A DNA stretch of 52,066 nucleotides, from contig CAISGR010000259.1 of the NCBI GenBank assembly GCA_903884945.1, positions 1 through 52,066 on the forward strand, written 5' to 3'. The notes below the pieces were generated by a model. That model was given only the letters and a program-made list of their open reading frames with translations, did not search any database and had not been told where the DNA came from. Positions 17,487 through 26,293 of this stretch are shown here, piece after piece. How positions within the stretch are numbered: position 1 is the stretch's first letter; the number at the start of each line of letters is the position of its first letter. Origin of the DNA: an uncultured bacterium (GTDB taxonomy: Bacteria > Pseudomonadota > Alphaproteobacteria > Sphingomonadales > Sphingomonadaceae). A program made the position numbers and the translations under genes.

Positions 17487-17499
17487 CGCCGTTTCCTCC

Positions 17500-18345
17500 T
17501 TATTCGAATTGGGCGAGACCGTTTGCGAGCACCACCACGTCGCGCTCCGTCACGCGAATGCGGAACGAGCCGTCCGGCCAGATTTCCGTAAGCAGGGTCT
17601 CCCCCGGCAGGACCGTCGCACTGAAACGAACATCAAGCCCCTTCAGTCGCGTCGGATCGCCTGCGCAAAGCGTCTTCATCAGAGCATGCGCTACGATGCC
17701 CAGGCTGCACAATCCGTGCAGGATGGGTCGCTCGAATCCGGCCTTGGCGGCAACATCAGGATCAATGTGCAAGGGATTCCCGTCGCCATTCCAACGGTAC
17801 CAGAGCGCCTGCTCGGGCCGCGTTTGCGTCTTGCGCACAAACGCAGGATCCGTTTCAGGCAGCGCATGGGTCTGCTTCACCGGACCGGCCGCCCCCCCGA
17901 AACCTCCGTCCCCGCGCAGGAAGGTGGTGGCACGGGTCGTCGCGTAGAGCCTGCCATCCTCCGCGTCGCGCAGTTCCTTTTCGCTATAAAGCAGCGCGCC
18001 GCGCCCGGCGCCCTTGTCGATGATTCCCGTCACGCGGGTCTTGCCGATCACCACGCCTTCCGGCGGCAACGGGCCATACAGCGTAATGCCCTGCTCACCA
18101 TGGACGAGGCGCAGCGCATCGACCCCGGTATCGGGGTTGGCAAGCCAGAACCCCGGATGCCCGAGCACCAGGGGCATGGTCGGAAAGGGGGTCAGCGGAC
18201 CTGCGCCGACGAACCGCAGATCACCCCTGTCCATCGGATCCTGTCCGACGCCGATGGACAGGGCGTAGAAGGCACACTCGCGCGGACCATAGCTCTGACG
18301 GACCTCGGGAATGTCGTAGGCCATCAGCTTTTCGTAGTCGATCAC
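17500..18345 (-). CDS. MaoC-family double hot-dog enoyl-CoA hydratase
   Basis: 281 residues with an N-terminal hot-dog half lacking catalytic residues and a C-terminal half carrying the hydratase-2 motif WNGDGNPLHIDP (Asp188 and His193), followed by ILHGLCSLG. This is the layout of eukaryotic-type R-specific enoyl-CoA hydratase 2 and of bacterial two-domain MaoC proteins. It hydrates trans-2-enoyl-CoA to (3R)-hydroxyacyl-CoA in the cytoplasm. It starts within the four-base overlap with the CoA-ligase gene and ends 13 bases before the small dehydrogenase start, so it follows the dehydrogenation step in the same operon. Confidence 0.87.
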   Translation of the reverse strand: MIDYEKLMAYDIPEVRQSYGPRECAFYALSIGVGQDPMDRGDLRFVGAGPLTPFPTMPLVLGHPGFWLANPDTGVDALRLVHGEQGITLYGPLPPEGVVIGKTRVTGIIDKGAGRGALLYSEKELRDAEDGRLYATTRATTFLRGDGGFGGAAGPVKQTHALPETDPAFVRKTQTRPEQALWYRWNGDGNPLHIDPDVAAKAGFERPILHGLCSLGIVAHALMKTLCAGDPTRLKGLDVRFSATVLPGETLLTEIWPDGSFRIRVTERDVVVLANGLAQFE

Positions 18346-20459
18346 GGCAAAACCTCATCATCGCACTCGATCACTGCGTCGAGCGCGAAGGCCCCGTCGG
18401 GCAGCGCGAGCACCGGATTGAGATCGATCGCGCGCAGGCGCGGGCCCGCAGCGGCGGCAAAGGCGGAAAGCCGTGACAACATGGAAGCAAGCGCATCAAG
18501 ATCGGCGGGCGCGCGGCCGCGTGCCCCGGTCAGGATTGCCGCAGCCTTGATCGACAGGATCATCTCCCGCGCCGTCGCCTCGTCGAAGGGGCAGGGACGG
18601 ATCGCCACGTCTTTGAGAATCTCGACAAAGATCCCGCCAAGACCGAAGACGGCGACGGGGCCAAAGACAGGGTCGCGGCTGATACCTATCAGGCATTCGA
18701 CGCCCCCCGAAAGCTGTCGGGCAACCAGGATACCGGCAATGCGCGCTGCGGGCGCCGTCCTGCCGACCGTGTCGAGAATTTCTTGATAGGCCGCACGGAC
18801 GCAATCGGTATCGACCAGGTTCAGCCTGACACCGCCGATATCGGACTTGTGAACGATGTCGGGCGAAACGATCTTCATCACGACAGGGAATCCGAGTTCG
18901 GCAGCGGCGGCTACCGCCTCCTCCGCCGAGTGCACGATCCGCTCGGCCGCAGCCGCTATGCCGGCTTTCGCAAGAAGCGCCTTTGCCGCGAATTCGTCGG
19001 GGCTGACGGCCGGGAGGTGGACATTCGGCAGATCCGGCAGAACCTTCGGCTTTCGCGCCATCATTTCGCCGACCCGTCCCATCGCCGCCATGGCCCGCAC
19101 GGCCCGGCTTGGATCGGAAAATACGAGGAAACCGGCCTCTTCGTAGGCGCGGGTGACGGTGTCATCCGCGATGATGCAAAGCGCCAGCAGCCGGTCGGGA
19201 AACTCGGTGCGGATCTTGTGCAAGGTTTCGCGCAGTTTCGGCGCAAGCGTCGCGCTTCCGGCCACATAGGTCATGAAACACAGGATCGACCGGTATCCGC
19301 CATCTCTGAGCGCCGCGCGGGTGAACTCCTCGAACAATGACATGTCGTTCAGCGCCTGGGCCGTGCAGTCGAGCGGATTGGCCGGAGCGCCATAGGGCAG
19401 AAGCTGTTTCAACCGGGCCTGCGCCTCGGCCGGCATGGCCGGCATCGGCAAGCCTGCCAGTTCCGCCTCATCGCTGGCGACTATACCCGCGCCGCCGCTG
19501 ATGGTGATCACGCCAAGACTATTCTGGGCAGGATAGATCCGCTGCCGCGCCGCGTAGGCGAAATCAAGCATCTGCTCAGTATCACGCACCCGGATGACGC
19601 CATGCTCGGCGAGAACCGCCTCGGCCACGGCATCGTCCCCGGCTAGCGAGGCTGTATGCGAGGCGGCCGCCGAAGCGCCGAGAGGGCTGCGTCCGGATTT
19701 CAGCATGAAGACCGGTTTGCCGGCCGCTCGCGCCGTATCGAGGGCGGCGATCATGCGGTCCGCGTCGCGAAAACCTTCTTGATAGGCGCAGATCACGTCC
19801 ACCGTGTCACTGCCGGCCATCCAGCCGATTGCGTCAGCGACCGTCACGTCCGCTTCATTGCCGGTGGTGACCAGAACGGACGCACCAAGCCCGCGCACGC
19901 GCGCCACTGCCGAAAGATGAGCCCCGTAAGCGCCTGACTGGCTAGCGATGCCGACATTGCCCGGCAAGGGGAAAGCCATTTCCAACGATGAGGAAAAGGT
20001 GCCGTAATACCCCACGGCAACATTGTAGACCCCCAACGTGTTGGGACCGAGCACGCGCATGCCGTAACCATGTGCAATGGCCAGCACTTCGGCCTGGATT
20101 TTCTCTCCGGCCGCACCCGTTTCGGCAAATCCTGCGGAAAACAGCGTGACCGAGCGGCATCCCTTTTCGCCAAGAGACCTTACGATCTCCGGCGTCTGCT
20201 TCGCCGCGACAGCGATGATGCCGGCCTCCGGCGTCTCGGGCAGATCGGCGACCGAAGCATAGCAGGCAAGCCCCTGCACCTCGTCACGGCCGGGATTTAC
20301 CGGCAGGATTCGACCCTTGTAACCGCCGCTCAGCATGGCGGCTATCGGGCGTCCGCCGATACGCGCAGGATCCGCGGATGCGCCGATGATCGCAACGGAA
20401 CGCGGCGCCAGAAGCGCACCAAGGGATGCGAAATCATAGGTCCGAGGCTTCGCGTTCAT
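18342..20459 (-). CDS. ADP-forming acyl-CoA synthetase (ACD family)
   Basis: 705 residues from ATG 20459, two bases after the thiolase-like gene stop. The alpha-type half has a CoA-binding Rossmann domain (SVAIIGASADPARIGGRPIA) and a ligase domain with the phospho-histidine segment ASHTASLAGDDAV. The C-terminal part from about residue 490 is an ATP-grasp beta-type domain (FPVVMKIVSPDIVHKSDIGG). This is the fused alpha-beta form. It should activate a carboxylic acid to its CoA ester with ATP giving ADP and phosphate, and so feed the dehydrogenases of this operon. The acid is unknown. No AMP-forming ligase is seen in the window. Confidence 0.87.
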   Translation of the reverse strand: MNAKPRTYDFASLGALLAPRSVAIIGASADPARIGGRPIAAMLSGGYKGRILPVNPGRDEVQGLACYASVADLPETPEAGIIAVAAKQTPEIVRSLGEKGCRSVTLFSAGFAETGAAGEKIQAEVLAIAHGYGMRVLGPNTLGVYNVAVGYYGTFSSSLEMAFPLPGNVGIASQSGAYGAHLSAVARVRGLGASVLVTTGNEADVTVADAIGWMAGSDTVDVICAYQEGFRDADRMIAALDTARAAGKPVFMLKSGRSPLGASAAASHTASLAGDDAVAEAVLAEHGVIRVRDTEQMLDFAYAARQRIYPAQNSLGVITISGGAGIVASDEAELAGLPMPAMPAEAQARLKQLLPYGAPANPLDCTAQALNDMSLFEEFTRAALRDGGYRSILCFMTYVAGSATLAPKLRETLHKIRTEFPDRLLALCIIADDTVTRAYEEAGFLVFSDPSRAVRAMAAMGRVGEMMARKPKVLPDLPNVHLPAVSPDEFAAKALLAKAGIAAAAERIVHSAEEAVAAAAELGFPVVMKIVSPDIVHKSDIGGVRLNLVDTDCVRAAYQEILDTVGRTAPAARIAGILVARQLSGGVECLIGISRDPVFGPVAVFGLGGIFVEILKDVAIRPCPFDEATAREMILSIKAAAILTGARGRAPADLDALASMLSRLSAFAAAAGPRLRAIDLNPVLALPDGAFALDAVIECDDEVLP

Positions 20460-20461
20460 GT

Positions 20462-21613
20462 TCACAGCACAACCTCCGAACCGAGAAACGCCGTAACCTG
20501 GCTCGACAGCGTTCCGCCGTTGCCATGCAGAAGCGCCACCTCCGCTGCCTTCAACTGGCGCTCGCCGGCTTCCCCCCGAATTTGGGCCACGCCTTCGGCA
20601 ATCAGAAACATGCCGTACATTCCCGGATGAACACAGGACAGGCCGCCACCGTTGGTATTGACCGCCAGTTCGCCCCCCGGTGCGATGCGTCCGTCCTGAA
20701 CGAAGTGGCCGCCTTCGCCCTTCGGGCAAAAGCCGAGATCCTCCAGGAAGAGGATGGTATTGATCGTGAAGGCGTCATAGAGCATGACCAGATCGACCTC
20801 ACTGCGGGCCAGACCCGCCATTTCGAAGGCGCGCGGCCCGCTTTCACTGGCTGCGGTCACGGTAAGGTCGGGCATGGCCTGAATCGATCTATGCCAATTC
20901 GCGCCGGCCGCGCCGAGGAAATAGACGGGCTTTTTAGGGAAGTCTCTGGCCCTCTCGGAACGGACGAGAATGCAGGCCGCGGCGCCATCGGTCACCAGAC
21001 AGCAGTCGCCGGCAGTCAAGGGATCGCTGACCATGCGCATCGACAATACGTCGTCGCGGGTCAATGGACCACGCGCAAAGGCATCGGGGTTGAGGTTCGC
21101 CCAATGGCGCGCGGAAACCGCGACATCGGCCAGCATTTCCCGAGTGGTTCCGTACTGGTGCATATGCCGACTGGTGGCAAGCGCATAGGCCGTGATCGGA
21201 TGGCGTGGCGCGTAGGGCGTCTCGTGCCATTGCGGCTCCGACATGGAGACGAGGCGACCGCCTGCCGTGCGCTGATTGGAACCGTAGCAGATCAGCGCCA
21301 CGTCGCAAAGCCCTGCGTCCAGCGCGAGAGATGCCTGCAAGAGATGCATCTCGAAGCTGGAGCCGCCGACATTCGTGCTGTCGAAGTATTTCGGCTTCAG
21401 GCCAAGATATTCGGTCACGCTCATCGAGGCGAATGCGTGGCTGCTGGTCGCCGCGAAAACCGCGTCGATATCGCCGAGCCTAAGGCCGGCATCCGCCAGG
21501 GCCGCATGGACGGAAAGCCCCAGAAGTTCAATGGCCGAGTAGCCGGGCGCCTCACCCACACCCGCCACACCCATGCCGACGATCGCTGTTTTCCCGCGAA
21601 TGGAATGGCTCAT
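20462..21613 (-). CDS. Thiolase-fold protein without catalytic cysteines (Ltp2-like)
   Basis: 383 residues from ATG 21613 with GGAGGAG before it; the upstream in-frame extension is not protein-like. It has the overall pattern of SCPx-type thiolases (TAIVGMGVAGVGEAPGYSAI; MLYDAFTINTILFLEDLGFC; VHPGMYGM), but the N-terminal nucleophile position reads NVGGSSFEM instead of a cysteine motif and the C-terminal one reads LLHGNGG instead of CxG. Thiolase chemistry is therefore unlikely. Proteins of this type that pair with a DUF35 partner, such as Ltp2, act as retro-aldolases on beta-hydroxyacyl-CoA. The adjacent DUF35 gene supports that reading. Automatic annotation would call it acetyl-CoA acetyltransferase. 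Confidence 0.75.
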   Translation of the reverse strand: MSHSIRGKTAIVGMGVAGVGEAPGYSAIELLGLSVHAALADAGLRLGDIDAVFAATSSHAFASMSVTEYLGLKPKYFDSTNVGGSSFEMHLLQASLALDAGLCDVALICYGSNQRTAGGRLVSMSEPQWHETPYAPRHPITAYALATSRHMHQYGTTREMLADVAVSARHWANLNPDAFARGPLTRDDVLSMRMVSDPLTAGDCCLVTDGAAACILVRSERARDFPKKPVYFLGAAGANWHRSIQAMPDLTVTAASESGPRAFEMAGLARSEVDLVMLYDAFTINTILFLEDLGFCPKGEGGHFVQDGRIAPGGELAVNTNGGGLSCVHPGMYGMFLIAEGVAQIRGEAGERQLKAAEVALLHGNGGTLSSQVTAFLGSEVVL

Positions 21614-21614
21614 G

Positions 21615-21989
21615 TCACTTCTCCTCCGGCTCGAAGACGACGCGGGGATTTTCTCCCGCCTCGATCCGCGCCCTGACGCGGGCCCCGATGGGCAGCGTCT
21701 CGACACCGACAACCGTGGCCATCATCCGCGGCCCCTCATCAAGGTTGATGAGCGCCACGTTGTAGGAACCTTCGCGCTTGCGATTGACCGTGATGGCATA
21801 GACCGTGCCACCGCCCGAGGCTTCGACCCAGTCGAGATCGACCGCGCCGGAAGGCGCCATCACCTTCGGATAAAAGACGTACTCGCCCGTCTCGCGACTG
21901 CGCTGGATCATGAAACGTCCCTCGGCCAGGAACGCCTCGTAGATCGCCTGCGGCCCGGCGGTTGCTTTTGCGGCGGCTGTATCGCCCAT
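21615..21989 (-). CDS. DUF35 OB-fold protein, cysteine-less
   Basis: 124 residues. ATG 21989 is preferred over the adjacent ATG 21992 because AGGAGG then has normal spacing. The C-terminal OB-fold is typical (DLDWVEASGGGTVYAITVNR, then YNVALINLDEGPRMMA). The N-terminal part should be a rubredoxin-like zinc ribbon with two CxxC pairs, but this protein contains no cysteine; the ribbon region reads FMIQRSRETGEYVFYPK. DUF35 proteins bind CoA esters and form complexes with thiolase-like proteins. The single-base gap to the thiolase-like gene fits such a complex. It is the first gene of the operon. Confidence 0.82.
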   Translation of the reverse strand: MGDTAAAKATAGPQAIYEAFLAEGRFMIQRSRETGEYVFYPKVMAPSGAVDLDWVEASGGGTVYAITVNRKREGSYNVALINLDEGPRMMATVVGVETLPIGARVRARIEAGENPRVVFEPEEK

Positions 21990-22302
21990 CATTCCCCTCC
22001 TCGGACGAGGCTGCTGGCGCGGCAGAACCGGATCTGCCCCGCGCGCATGCCCCATTTGCCAATCATGCCGACCAGCAGCCTGATATGCCTTCACATCCAG
22101 TTCCATCGCTTCGGGAAGGGTTGGCGCGGGCGTGCCAGGCAACCTGCCCGGTTCCAGGATCGGTGGCCCACAGCATCGCAACCTCCCATTGCAACGCAGA
22201 ATCAATCATCGAGCCATTTTTTCGCATAAAGAACCCATTTCGTCTATGAGAAAATATCGTGTCCCACCGCGTTCTCTAATCGCCATCGTCAACAGCTGAT
22301 CT
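21990..22302. other. Upstream region of the CoA operon, no supported gene
   Basis: About 310 bases between the DUF35 start and the IS21 remnant. The minus strand is open in two frames for short stretches and one ATG (at about 22172) follows GGGAGG, but its 36-codon product resembles nothing I know. The part from 22200 to 22300 is AT-richer and probably holds the operon promoter. I could not fix promoter boxes. Confidence 0.3.
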
Positions 22303-22942
22303 TTAGCGTTTCACCACGCGCACCGGAGTCCAGGGTTCGCCGCAGATCCTGGCAACCGCGACCTTCGTGTTATCGTAAAGGATCGACAGCGGCACACCGC
22401 CGAAGAAGGCGAACGCCGATACATGCCCGTCCAGAAAGGCCTCGGTCGTCTCGGCTGGATAGGCCTTCACGAAGCAGGCATCCGATTGCAGGAGGTCCAT
22501 GCAGAAGAAATGCATCTTCCGGCGGACACCATCGATCACGCCCACCGCTTCGCCAAAATCCACTTGCGCATGTCCTGGCGGGTGCGCCAGCGGCACGAAC
22601 GTCTAGCGCCCGCGCACACGGCACAGCCGGACATAATCCTTTACAACAGTCATTTACGACAGTGTAGCCCCCACCAAAGCCATGCTCGTCGCGCAGACGT
22701 TCAAAGATCCGTTTGGCGCTATGCCGTTGCTTCACAGGCGCGATGCGATCCGCCGCCAGGATCGCGTCGATCACTGGCAGCAGTGGCCCCAACTTCGGCT
22801 TCGCCACAGGCTTGGTCCGCGTGTAGCCCGGCGGCAGCGAGAACTGGCACATCTTCGATATCGTCTCGCCGCTTAGTCCAAAGACCTTCGCAGCTTCCCT
22901 CTGGTTTCCCCATACGTCAAACGTCCATAGTCGCCCCGGCAT
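22303..22942 (-). pseudogene. IS21-family IstA transposase remnant, frameshifted
   Basis: The upstream frame reads REAAKVFGLSGETISKMCQF and AKRIFERLRDEHGFGGGYTV, the helix-turn-helix and linker of IstA. Near 22600-22640 the reading shifts, and the second frame gives HPPGHAQVDFGEAVGVIDGV, the DDE start, and FVKAYPAETTEAFLDGHVSA with SILYDNTKVAVARI. The match ends there and the frame stops at 22303. The C-terminal half of IstA and all of IstB are missing. The element is dead and separates the CoA operon from the LysR cluster. Confidence 0.8.
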
Positions 22943-22965
22943 AGCCGGGGGATTTCCACAGTGGA

Positions 22966-23904
22966 TTAAAGGGCCGATCCACAGCCAACCCAGCGCGTGC
23001 CGGTCAAGCGCTCGACGTCAACCTGTTTGCGCATCAACTCGCGCAGTAGCGACATCACCGCCGCGCAAGCATGGCTTGAGGCTTCGGCCAGCGGCCCCAC
23101 CAGATATACCTCGCGCAGGCAATCCGCAGCGCGCCAGCGGGCGACCCTTAATGTGCCGGCAGCTGCTTCGCGCGCGATAGCATGCAAGGGAAGGATTGAG
23201 GCGCCTTTCCCGCGTTCGACCAACTCCTTGATGTTCTGATAGGAGTCCAGCTCGATATCCACTGACAGCCTGATCCCTTTGGCGCTGGCCCAGCCTTCCA
23301 GAAGCTGCCGCAGCCCATGCGCCGGGCCGGGCAGGATCAGCGGCAAGCCCAAAAGCGCCGAGGCCCCGATCTTGGCCGGGAGGTCGTGACCGGGCGGGAC
23401 CAGCAGCACCAACTCTTCGTGCAGAAGCAGCTCTGATCGGAAACGGGCATCGGTGGCTGGCAGATACAGCACGGCCAAGTCAACGCGGCCCTCGCGCAAC
23501 CAATCCAGCACGAAGCCGCTCATCGCCTCGGAGATCGTCAGCCGTACGCCGGGAAGCTGCGCCTTGGCCGCAAGCACCAGATCCGGCGACAGCATTCCGC
23601 CGATCGTGCCGGGCAAGCCGAGCCGCACCTCGCCTTGCGGCTCGCGTCCGAGGTTGCGGATGTCGTCCTCCATCCGCGACATGTCGATCAAGAGCCGCCT
23701 TGCCCGCGCCAGCAGCATCTCGCCGGCCTCGGTCAGCTGCACCCCGCGCGCACCGCGCAAAAGAAGCTTGGTACCCAGATGCTCTTCCATGTTGCGCAGA
23801 TGCAGCGATAGCGAGGGCTGGGCGACGTTCAGCCGATGCGACGCTGCCGAGATCGACCCCGTCTCGGCAATCGCCTGAAAATAGCGCAGCTGTCGCAGGT
23901 CCAC
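22966..23904 (-). CDS. LysR-family regulator, probably of the adjacent CoA cluster
   Basis: 312 residues from GTG 23904, which follows AGGAAGGA and gives the standard LysR opening VDLRQLRYFQAIAETGS; an upstream TTG is less likely. The winged helix-turn-helix is at residues 2-60 (AASHRLNVAQPSLSLHLRNM), followed by a periplasmic-binding-like effector domain. It diverges from the acyl-CoA dehydrogenase gene, the usual geometry for a LysR activator of a catabolic operon. In Pseudomonas and Yersinia the itaconate operon has such a regulator (ItcR/RipR). An inducer of the itaconate or mesaconate type is inferred from the neighbours only. Confidence 0.85.
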   Translation of the reverse strand: MDLRQLRYFQAIAETGSISAASHRLNVAQPSLSLHLRNMEEHLGTKLLLRGARGVQLTEAGEMLLARARRLLIDMSRMEDDIRNLGREPQGEVRLGLPGTIGGMLSPDLVLAAKAQLPGVRLTISEAMSGFVLDWLREGRVDLAVLYLPATDARFRSELLLHEELVLLVPPGHDLPAKIGASALLGLPLILPGPAHGLRQLLEGWASAKGIRLSVDIELDSYQNIKELVERGKGASILPLHAIAREAAAGTLRVARWRAADCLREVYLVGPLAEASSHACAAVMSLLRELMRKQVDVERLTGTRWVGCGSAL

Positions 23905-23953
23905 CGACAGTCCTTCCTCTCGCTCTAACAATCATATTTTAGCATGGCTGCCG

Positions 23954-23975
23954 TCGCGATTATATATTTGTGCGA
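23954..23975. promoter_or_regulatory. Inverted repeat in the LysR divergent promoter
   Basis: TCGC (23954-23957) faces GCGA (23972-23975) around an AT-rich core containing TATATATTTG, in the 121 bases between the divergent lysR and acyl-CoA dehydrogenase starts. It may be part of a LysR binding site or promoter. Evidence is limited to the short repeat and its position. Confidence 0.3.
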
Positions 23976-24025
23976 TGTGGCGCCCATCCACTAACTGCAT
24001 GGCATCGAAAAAGAGGAGCAGACAG

Positions 24026-25189
24026 GTGATCGAGACCGGAAAAGGGGCATTCCAGGACATCCGCGATGCGGTGCGGGCGCTCTGCGCGCAGTTTCCCGAT
24101 GCGTATCACCGCCGAGTCGACGAGGCCCGCGGCTACCCCGAAGAGTTTGTGGAGGCGCTGACCCGGGCGGGGTGGATGGCGGCGCTGATCCCCGAAGCCT
24201 ACGGCGGCTCGGGGCTGGGCCTTACGGAAGCCTCAGTAATCATGGAGGAAATCAACCGCTCGGGGGGCAATTCCGGCGCCTGCCACGGCCAGATGTACAA
24301 TATGAACACTCTGATCCGGCACGGTTCCGAGGAACAGCGCCGCCGCTATCTGCCGAAGATCGCCGCAGGCGAACTGCGGCTGCAGTCGATGGGTGTGACC
24401 GAGCCGACAACGGGCACCGATACCACGAAGATCAAGACTACCGCGGTCCGCAGGGGCGACCGCTATGTGATCAACGGCCAGAAGGTCTGGATCAGCCGAG
24501 TGCAGCATTCGGATCTGATGATCCTGCTGGCCCGCACCACGCCGCTGGCCGAGGTGGCGAAGAAATCCGAGGGCCTGTCGATCTTCCTTGTCGACATCAA
24601 GGCGGCGATGGGCGCGGGCATGGCTGTGCGCCCGATCCCGAACATGGTCAACCACGAGACCAACGAATTGTTCTTCGACAATCTGGAGATCCCGGTCGAG
24701 AACCTGATCGGCGAAGAGGGCAAGGGGTTCAAGTACATCCTGACCGGGCTGAACGCCGAGCGGACGCTGATCGCGGCCGAATGTATCGGCGACGGTTACT
24801 GGTTCACCGAACGGGTCGCGAAATATGTCTCGGAACGCGAGGTCTTCGGTCGGCCGATCGGCAAGAACCAAGGCGTGCAATTCCCGATCGCCGAGGCCTT
24901 CATCGATGTCGAGGCCGCGAATCTGATGCGGTGGGAGGCCTGTCGGCGCTATGACGCGGGGCTTGATTGCGGGGCCCAGGCGAACATGGCCAAGTACCTG
25001 GCTGCCAAGGCCAGCTGGGGGGCCGCCAATGCCTGCATCCAGTTCCACGGCGGCTTCGGCTTTGCCTGCGAATATGATGTCGAGCGCAAGTTCCGCGAGA
25101 CCCGGCTCTATCAGGTTGCCCCGATCTCGACCAACCTGATCCTCAGCTATGTCGCCGAACATATCCTCGGCATGCCGAGGTCGTTCTGA
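24026..25189 (+). CDS. Acyl-CoA dehydrogenase
   Basis: 387 residues from GTG 24026, preceded by AGAGGAG; an in-frame ATG at 23999 has no ribosome site. The usual parts are visible: YGGSGLGLTEASVIMEEI, LQSMGVTEPTTGTDTTKIKT, VINGQKVWIS, and the C-terminal bundle with VFGRPIGKNQGVQFPIAEAF. The C-terminal position that carries the glutamate (YEGT) in many members is RLYQVAPIST here, so this belongs to a branch with the base elsewhere. The stop overlaps the CoA-transferase ATG by one base. An acyl-CoA dehydrogenase gene also accompanies the Pseudomonas itaconate operon, but its role there is not clear. Confidence 0.88.
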   Translation: MIETGKGAFQDIRDAVRALCAQFPDAYHRRVDEARGYPEEFVEALTRAGWMAALIPEAYGGSGLGLTEASVIMEEINRSGGNSGACHGQMYNMNTLIRHGSEEQRRRYLPKIAAGELRLQSMGVTEPTTGTDTTKIKTTAVRRGDRYVINGQKVWISRVQHSDLMILLARTTPLAEVAKKSEGLSIFLVDIKAAMGAGMAVRPIPNMVNHETNELFFDNLEIPVENLIGEEGKGFKYILTGLNAERTLIAAECIGDGYWFTERVAKYVSEREVFGRPIGKNQGVQFPIAEAFIDVEAANLMRWEACRRYDAGLDCGAQANMAKYLAAKASWGAANACIQFHGGFGFACEYDVERKFRETRLYQVAPISTNLILSYVAEHILGMPRSF

Positions 25190-26289
25190 TGGGCTTGCCG
25201 CTAAAGGGAGTGAAGGTCGTCGCCATCGAACAGGCCGTGGCCGCGCCCTTTGCTACCGCCCGTCTGGCCGATGCCGGGGCAGAGGTGATCAAAATCGAAC
25301 GGCCCGAGGGCGATCTCGCCCGCGGCTATGACGATGCGGCCAGGGGCCAGTCGAGCTATTTCGTCTGGCTGAACCGCGGCAAGACATCGGTGACACTGGA
25401 CCTCGGCTCGGCCTGGGGCAGGGCCGAACTGGCGCGGCTGATCGGCGACGCCGATGTGCTGGTCCAGAATCTGAGGCGCGGCGCGCTGGCGCGTCTAGGC
25501 TTTCCGGTCGAGCGGCTGGCGCGGGACTTTCCCCAGCTCATCACCTGCTCGATTTCCGGTTATGGCAATGACGGGCCGATGGCCGACCGCAAGGCCTATG
25601 ACCTGTTGATCCAGGCCGAGGCGGGGCTCTGCTCCATCACCGGCGGGCCTTCGGAACCGGCGCGGGTGGGCATATCGCTGGTCGATATCGCGACAGGCGC
25701 AACCGCCTATTCGGCCATTCTTGAAGCGCTGATCGGCCGAGGCATCACCGGGAAAGGGGCTGCGATCTCGGTCTCGATGTTCGATGTCATGGCCGACTGG
25801 CTGACCGTGCCGCTCCTGAATCACGAAGGCGGAAAGAGCCCCAAGCGCATCGGCATGGCGCATCCCTCGATCGCCCCCTATGGCGTCTTCACCGCCCGCG
25901 ACGGTGCGCCGATCCTGATCGCGGTGCAGAGCGACCGCGAATGGCGAGCCCTCGCCCAGGACTTTCTGGGGGATCCGGCGCTGGGCATCGATCCGCGCTT
26001 TGCCACCAATGTCGCCCGCGTTGCCAACCGGGCGGAAACCGATGCCGCGGTCGCTAGAGCTTTTGCCAACCACGATGCGGCCGGCGCGATCGAGGTTCTT
26101 CTGGCCGCCGATATCGCTCTGGCCTCGGTCAATGACATGGAAAAGCTGTCGCACCACCCGCATCTGCGCCGGGTGACCGTCGCCACGCCGAACGGCCCGG
26201 TGCAGATTCCCGCGCCCGCACCGATCTTTTCGGGCGAGGACCGCAGCTATGGCCCCGTCCCGCCGCTTCAACCCCTTGCCGAGGCATGA
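25189..26289 (+). CDS. CaiB/BaiF (class III) CoA-transferase, itaconate-type candidate
   Basis: 366 residues. Family III features are LKGVKVVAIEQAVAAPFATA at the N-terminus, EVIKIERPEGD, LNRGKTSVTLDL, and the catalytic aspartate Asp138 in KAYDLLIQAEAGL. These enzymes move CoA from a donor such as succinyl-CoA to a carboxylic acid. Together with the following hydratase and CitE-like lyase it matches the itaconate CoA-transferase step (Ict) of the Pseudomonas pathway. Mesaconyl-CoA transferase (Mct) is a close alternative that would use the same downstream enzymes. Translationally coupled to the dehydrogenase upstream. Confidence 0.85.
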   Translation: MGLPLKGVKVVAIEQAVAAPFATARLADAGAEVIKIERPEGDLARGYDDAARGQSSYFVWLNRGKTSVTLDLGSAWGRAELARLIGDADVLVQNLRRGALARLGFPVERLARDFPQLITCSISGYGNDGPMADRKAYDLLIQAEAGLCSITGGPSEPARVGISLVDIATGATAYSAILEALIGRGITGKGAAISVSMFDVMADWLTVPLLNHEGGKSPKRIGMAHPSIAPYGVFTARDGAPILIAVQSDREWRALAQDFLGDPALGIDPRFATNVARVANRAETDAAVARAFANHDAAGAIEVLLAADIALASVNDMEKLSHHPHLRRVTVATPNGPVQIPAPAPIFSGEDRSYGPVPPLQPLAEA

Positions 26290-26293
26290 TGAC

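Noticed and set aside
18342..20729. 795-codon reading of the CoA synthetase from 20729
   Set aside because: The first 90 codons lie inside the thiolase-like gene in another frame; the family start and spacing fit ATG 20459.
20462..21613. Classical acetyl-CoA acetyltransferase (thiolase) function
   Set aside because: Both catalytic cysteine positions are replaced, so only the fold, not the activity, is supported.
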